Shown here: piece after piece, positions 8,438 to 10,000 of the stretch
Layout: each line of letters starts with the position of its first letter
How positions within the stretch are numbered: position 1 is the first letter of the stretch
Assembly: GCF_964340395.1 (NCBI RefSeq)
Contig: NC_135561.1
Span: 7,788,732 to 7,798,731 of the forward strand
Length of the DNA: 10,000 nt
Reading direction: 5' to 3'
DNA from: Glandiceps talaboti
Taxonomy: Eukaryota > Hemichordata > Enteropneusta > Spengelidae
Made by a program: the position numbers and the translations under genes
The notes under the pieces: generated by a model
Told to the model about the DNA's origin: nothing
The model's database searches: none
The model's input: the letters and a program-made list of their open reading frames with translations, nothing else

Positions 8438-8441
<4 letters not shown>
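8321..8441 (+). mobile_element. tRNA-derived SINE-like unit (copy A) between two (AT)n tracts
   Basis: An A-box-like TACCGCAGTGG (8357-8367; one mismatch to TRGCNNAGYGG) and a B-box-like GGTTGTAACTC (8401-8411) are 44 bp apart start to start, the spacing found in tRNA genes. CAGTGGCAGAGCG matches the D-arm of many tRNAs. The acceptor and T-arm bases do not pair, so this is not a working tRNA. It ends with a small hairpin CGCA-tag-TGCG (8421-8431). The left part, 8319-8354, is shared almost exactly with 8591-8627. Best explained as a tRNA-derived retroelement fragment with an (AT)n-associated end; family unknown. Confidence 0.5.

Positions 8442-8522
<81 letters not shown>
8442..8522. repeat. 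(AT)n tract, about 81 bp
   Basis: Perfect alternating AT separating the two tRNA-like units. Together with 8228-8320 it makes about 174 bp of AT repeat within 300 bp. Confidence 0.98.
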
Positions 8523-8526
<4 letters not shown>

Positions 8527-8649
8527 GGCTGTTCCATTCTGGGTCTGGTAGCTGGTTGAGTAGAGTGCTCGACTTGGAGGAGGAGCGTATGTAACTCGAT
8601 GAGTATCAATCTGCTAAGACAGTGCTCCACCGCAGTGGCAGAGCGCAAT
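8523..8649 (+). mobile_element. tRNA-derived SINE-like unit (copy B)
   Basis: TAGCTGGTTGAGTAGAG (from 8549) followed by TGCTCGACTTGGAGG resembles the D-arm and anticodon arm of a tRNA with a small deletion. A B-box-like GTATGTAACTC lies at 8587-8597. After it, 8591-8645 repeats the arrangement of copy A: GTAACTCGATG, then AGTATCAATCTGCTAAGACA, GTGCTC, and a second A-box-like CACCGCAGTGGCAGAGCG. Thus a B-box-like end is joined to a new A-box-like start, as in tandem or dimeric tRNA-SINEs. Confidence 0.45.
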
Positions 8650-8702
8650 AATTGCGCTTTGCCACTGCGGTATAGAGCACTGTCTTAGCAGATTGATACT
8701 CA
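8600..8702. repeat. Near-perfect inverted repeat with about 50-bp arms
   Basis: Arms 8600-8649 and 8651-8702 are reverse complements around a single base at 8650. They show one mismatch (8641/8659) and one asymmetric internal loop (C at 8628 against ATA at 8672-8674). The centre is GCGCAAT-A-ATTGCGC. The right arm carries GGTATAGAGC, matching the CTATACC of copy A, not the shortened CCACC of its own left arm. So the two arms come from different copies and did not arise by simple copying of one arm. A transcript would form a long hairpin. Confidence 0.9.
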
Positions 8703-8777
8703 CAATAGTGGTCTGAGATAATTTATATGAATATTTCATAGACAATAATAATTGACCCCACTCCCTGTCAAATGACA
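8703..8777. other. Spacer after the inverted repeat
   Basis: AT-rich, no feature supported. Confidence 0.4.
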
Positions 8778-8823
8778 CCACTTTTTGGAACCAAGGGGCC
8801 TGTGTCCCCACTTGTTGGAAACC
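8778..8823 (+). repeat. Diverged 30-bp tandem duplication
   Basis: CCACTTTTTGGAACC (8778-8792) recurs as CCACTTGTTGGAAACC (8808-8823), 30 bp apart, in similar surroundings (ACA..GGGGCC and GTCCCC..GGCAG). It looks like an old duplication of one 30-bp unit. Confidence 0.45.
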
Positions 8824-8848
8824 TTGGCAGAACACCGCCGTCTAACCA

Positions 8849-8889
8849 CCCCCCCCCCCTCTCACCCACCCACCCACCCACCCAACCCC
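8849..8889 (-). repeat. C11 plus (ACCC)5: G-quadruplex-prone tract on the minus strand
   Basis: C11 (8849-8859), then CTCTC-type spacer, five ACCC units (8864-8883) and CCCC at 8886-8889. The minus strand therefore has six closely spaced runs of three or more G with one- or two-base loops next to a G11 run, which fits the canonical quadruplex pattern. The plus strand could form an i-motif. Confidence 0.85.
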
Positions 8890-8893
8890 TTTG

Positions 8894-8901
8894 TTACGTC
8901 A
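8894..8901. promoter_or_regulatory. CRE-like TTACGTCA upstream of a well-placed ATG
   Basis: TTACGTCA lies 22 bp before ATGGCAGAAGCC at 8923, an ATG with A at -3 and G at +4. The frame reads MAEAVEV and stops at 8944-8946. The possible donor GAG|GTTTGA is poor. A gene start is conceivable but unsupported. Confidence 0.12.
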
Positions 8902-8946
8902 GAGCTGCATGTGTCTTTCATCATGGCAGAAGCCGTTGAGGTTTGA

Positions 8947-9600
8947 TGAGGGACAGGGCTCAAAATTAATACTGTCACGCGGTACATTTTGCTGCAATGT
9001 AATAATAGCTCAGAATATTTCCATCATTTTCAAAATTATGCTTAAAATTGGTAAAAGTCATACTGCATTCCTAATTTCTTGACCAGTTTTTAGCTTTAAA
9101 TCAGTTGTATTATCAGGGAAATGACCGACTCCATAGCGTTTCATGGCCCATGACATGCATGACCTTTGAAGACATTCCGATGTTTACATTATTACTTTTA
9201 ATTACTTTTAAACAGTAAATCCCAAAGGGGTTCTGAGTTCTAGAAATGTTTACATGTTATCTGGTGGATTATTTTGACAAGTTCACACTGAAGAAAAATG
9301 TTTCATAGAAGTAATGGTTTATATAAATGAAAATTCATCTAGCACCATGCCACTTTGATTAATAGGACGAATGTATTAGTACTCCTGATAAAATCACACA
9401 ATAGTTCATGGCTACAGATATACACCCATCAGGATGATAAGTATTTAATCATCTTCTTACAAAGTTGTTCTACAGACTTGTCAACCTTGCTAAAATGAAG
9501 GAAAGAGACTTGTAACAAGGAATTCAATAAAGAGAAGAGAAATGAAGTTGTATAGAGACTAACAGGACAGAAAGGACAGAGAATAGAACTGAAAAAATAC
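8947..9600. other. AT-rich spacer, no gene seen
   Basis: Includes a small palindrome TCATGG-C-CCATGA (9141-9153), a perfect 10-bp tandem pair ATTACTTTTA (9191-9210), and a purine-rich stretch over 9495-9600. No open frame with content. Confidence 0.5.
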
Positions 9601-9705
9601 ATTTTTTTTTCTTGCCCCCCTTTTTTTTTTATTTCGCCCGCCCGACCCGCCTGACTATTCCATTGGAGATGAGAAACAAAACAAAAAAAAACCTCACCCT
9701 TATTA
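9601..9705 (-). mobile_element. Repeat fragment related to 6759-6935, with homopolymer runs
   Basis: T and C runs, TTTTATTTCGCCCGCCCGAC (from 9627), GGAGATGAGAAACA (9665-9678, the reverse complement of 6852-6865) and an A-rich end to about 9690. Read on the minus strand the order is T-rich run, TGTTTCTCATCTCC, then G/C-rich GGGCGGGC and an A-rich run. It looks like a second, diverged copy of the same family. No coding content. Confidence 0.35.
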
Positions 9706-10000
9706 AATTATTTACGAAAGATTATTGCTTCAAGTGAAGTCTGCAAGTGCAAGTAAGTTAAATCCATGATGTTAGTCAGAACTTAGAATGAGTAAACGCT
9801 GACACTATAGTGACCACAACACCACTCACCGTGTTTGTCAACAGACAAAACACATTTTACAAGGACACGCATGCGTATCAGACGACCACTTCTCTTTAAT
9901 AATATTCTTCCCTTTTCACTAATCATTAAAGATAGATATAAGTCTGAATGAAAGAGGTAATCAATACAAGTATACTAAAAGCGGAGATAAGTCTGGACTT
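9706..10000. other. Spacer with small palindromes, no gene seen
   Basis: Holds a stem GTGTTTGTC/GACAAAACAC (9831-9839 and 9844-9853, one bulge, 4-nt loop) and a perfect palindrome ACGCATGCGT (9867-9876), whose core CGCATGCG resembles an NRF1 site. The sequence runs out at the window end. Confidence 0.45.

Noticed and set aside
8864-8883. Telomere-like repeat
   Set aside because: The unit is ACCC, not CCCTAA; it is a simple C-rich microsatellite.
8923-8946. Gene start MAEAVE with a strong Kozak context
   Set aside because: The frame stops after seven codons and the only nearby donor is poor.

Overview
This window looks like non-coding nuclear DNA from an animal, probably an aquatic invertebrate. 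The reasons are AT-rich sequence, many long microsatellites, tRNA-derived repeat fragments, no bacterial-style gene packing, and no long open reading frame outside simple repeats. I cannot name the species. Nearly all long open frames here are translations of simple repeats (for example poly-Val, poly-Thr, Cys-Leu-Ser-Val, Asp-Arg-Gln-Thr, Tyr-Ile) and are not genes.

Layout, left to right. 1-480: AT-rich DNA, a C tract, and a (TCTG)n array followed by a short flank that resembles a repeat seen next to such arrays in many invertebrates. 480-1860: AT-rich spacer with a perfect CRE palindrome. 1860-2290: a promoter-like stretch, then the best gene candidate, a small secreted-type peptide with a possible 93-bp intron. 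2619-2710: (TGAC)n running into (TGAT)n. 3725-3991: a strong splice acceptor leading into a Pro/Thr-rich triplet-repeat frame. 4031-4308: (TGAT)n and a 21-bp minisatellite. 4764-4886: a weak exon candidate. 4984-5216: a (TGTC)n-(TC)n block. 5561-5648: (GT)n-(GTGTGC)n. 6759-6935: a low-copy repeat related to an inverted relative near 9620-9680. 7188-7465: a regulatory-site cluster over a 56-codon open frame. 8228-8702: two long (AT)n tracts around tRNA-like repeat units that end in a ~50-bp-arm inverted repeat. 8849-8889: a C-rich tract whose other strand is G-quadruplex prone. The rest is spacer.

No gene is certain. The three exon candidates (2038-2286, 7295-7465, 4764-4886) rest only on open frames and splice-like or promoter-like motifs, with no protein family recognised. 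If 2038-2148 is a signal-peptide exon, its phase-0 donor is compatible with several downstream acceptors, including the one before the Pro/Thr frame, but nothing in the sequence proves that joining. The most informative structure is the tRNA-like, palindromic, (AT)n-embedded repeat cluster at 8228-8702.
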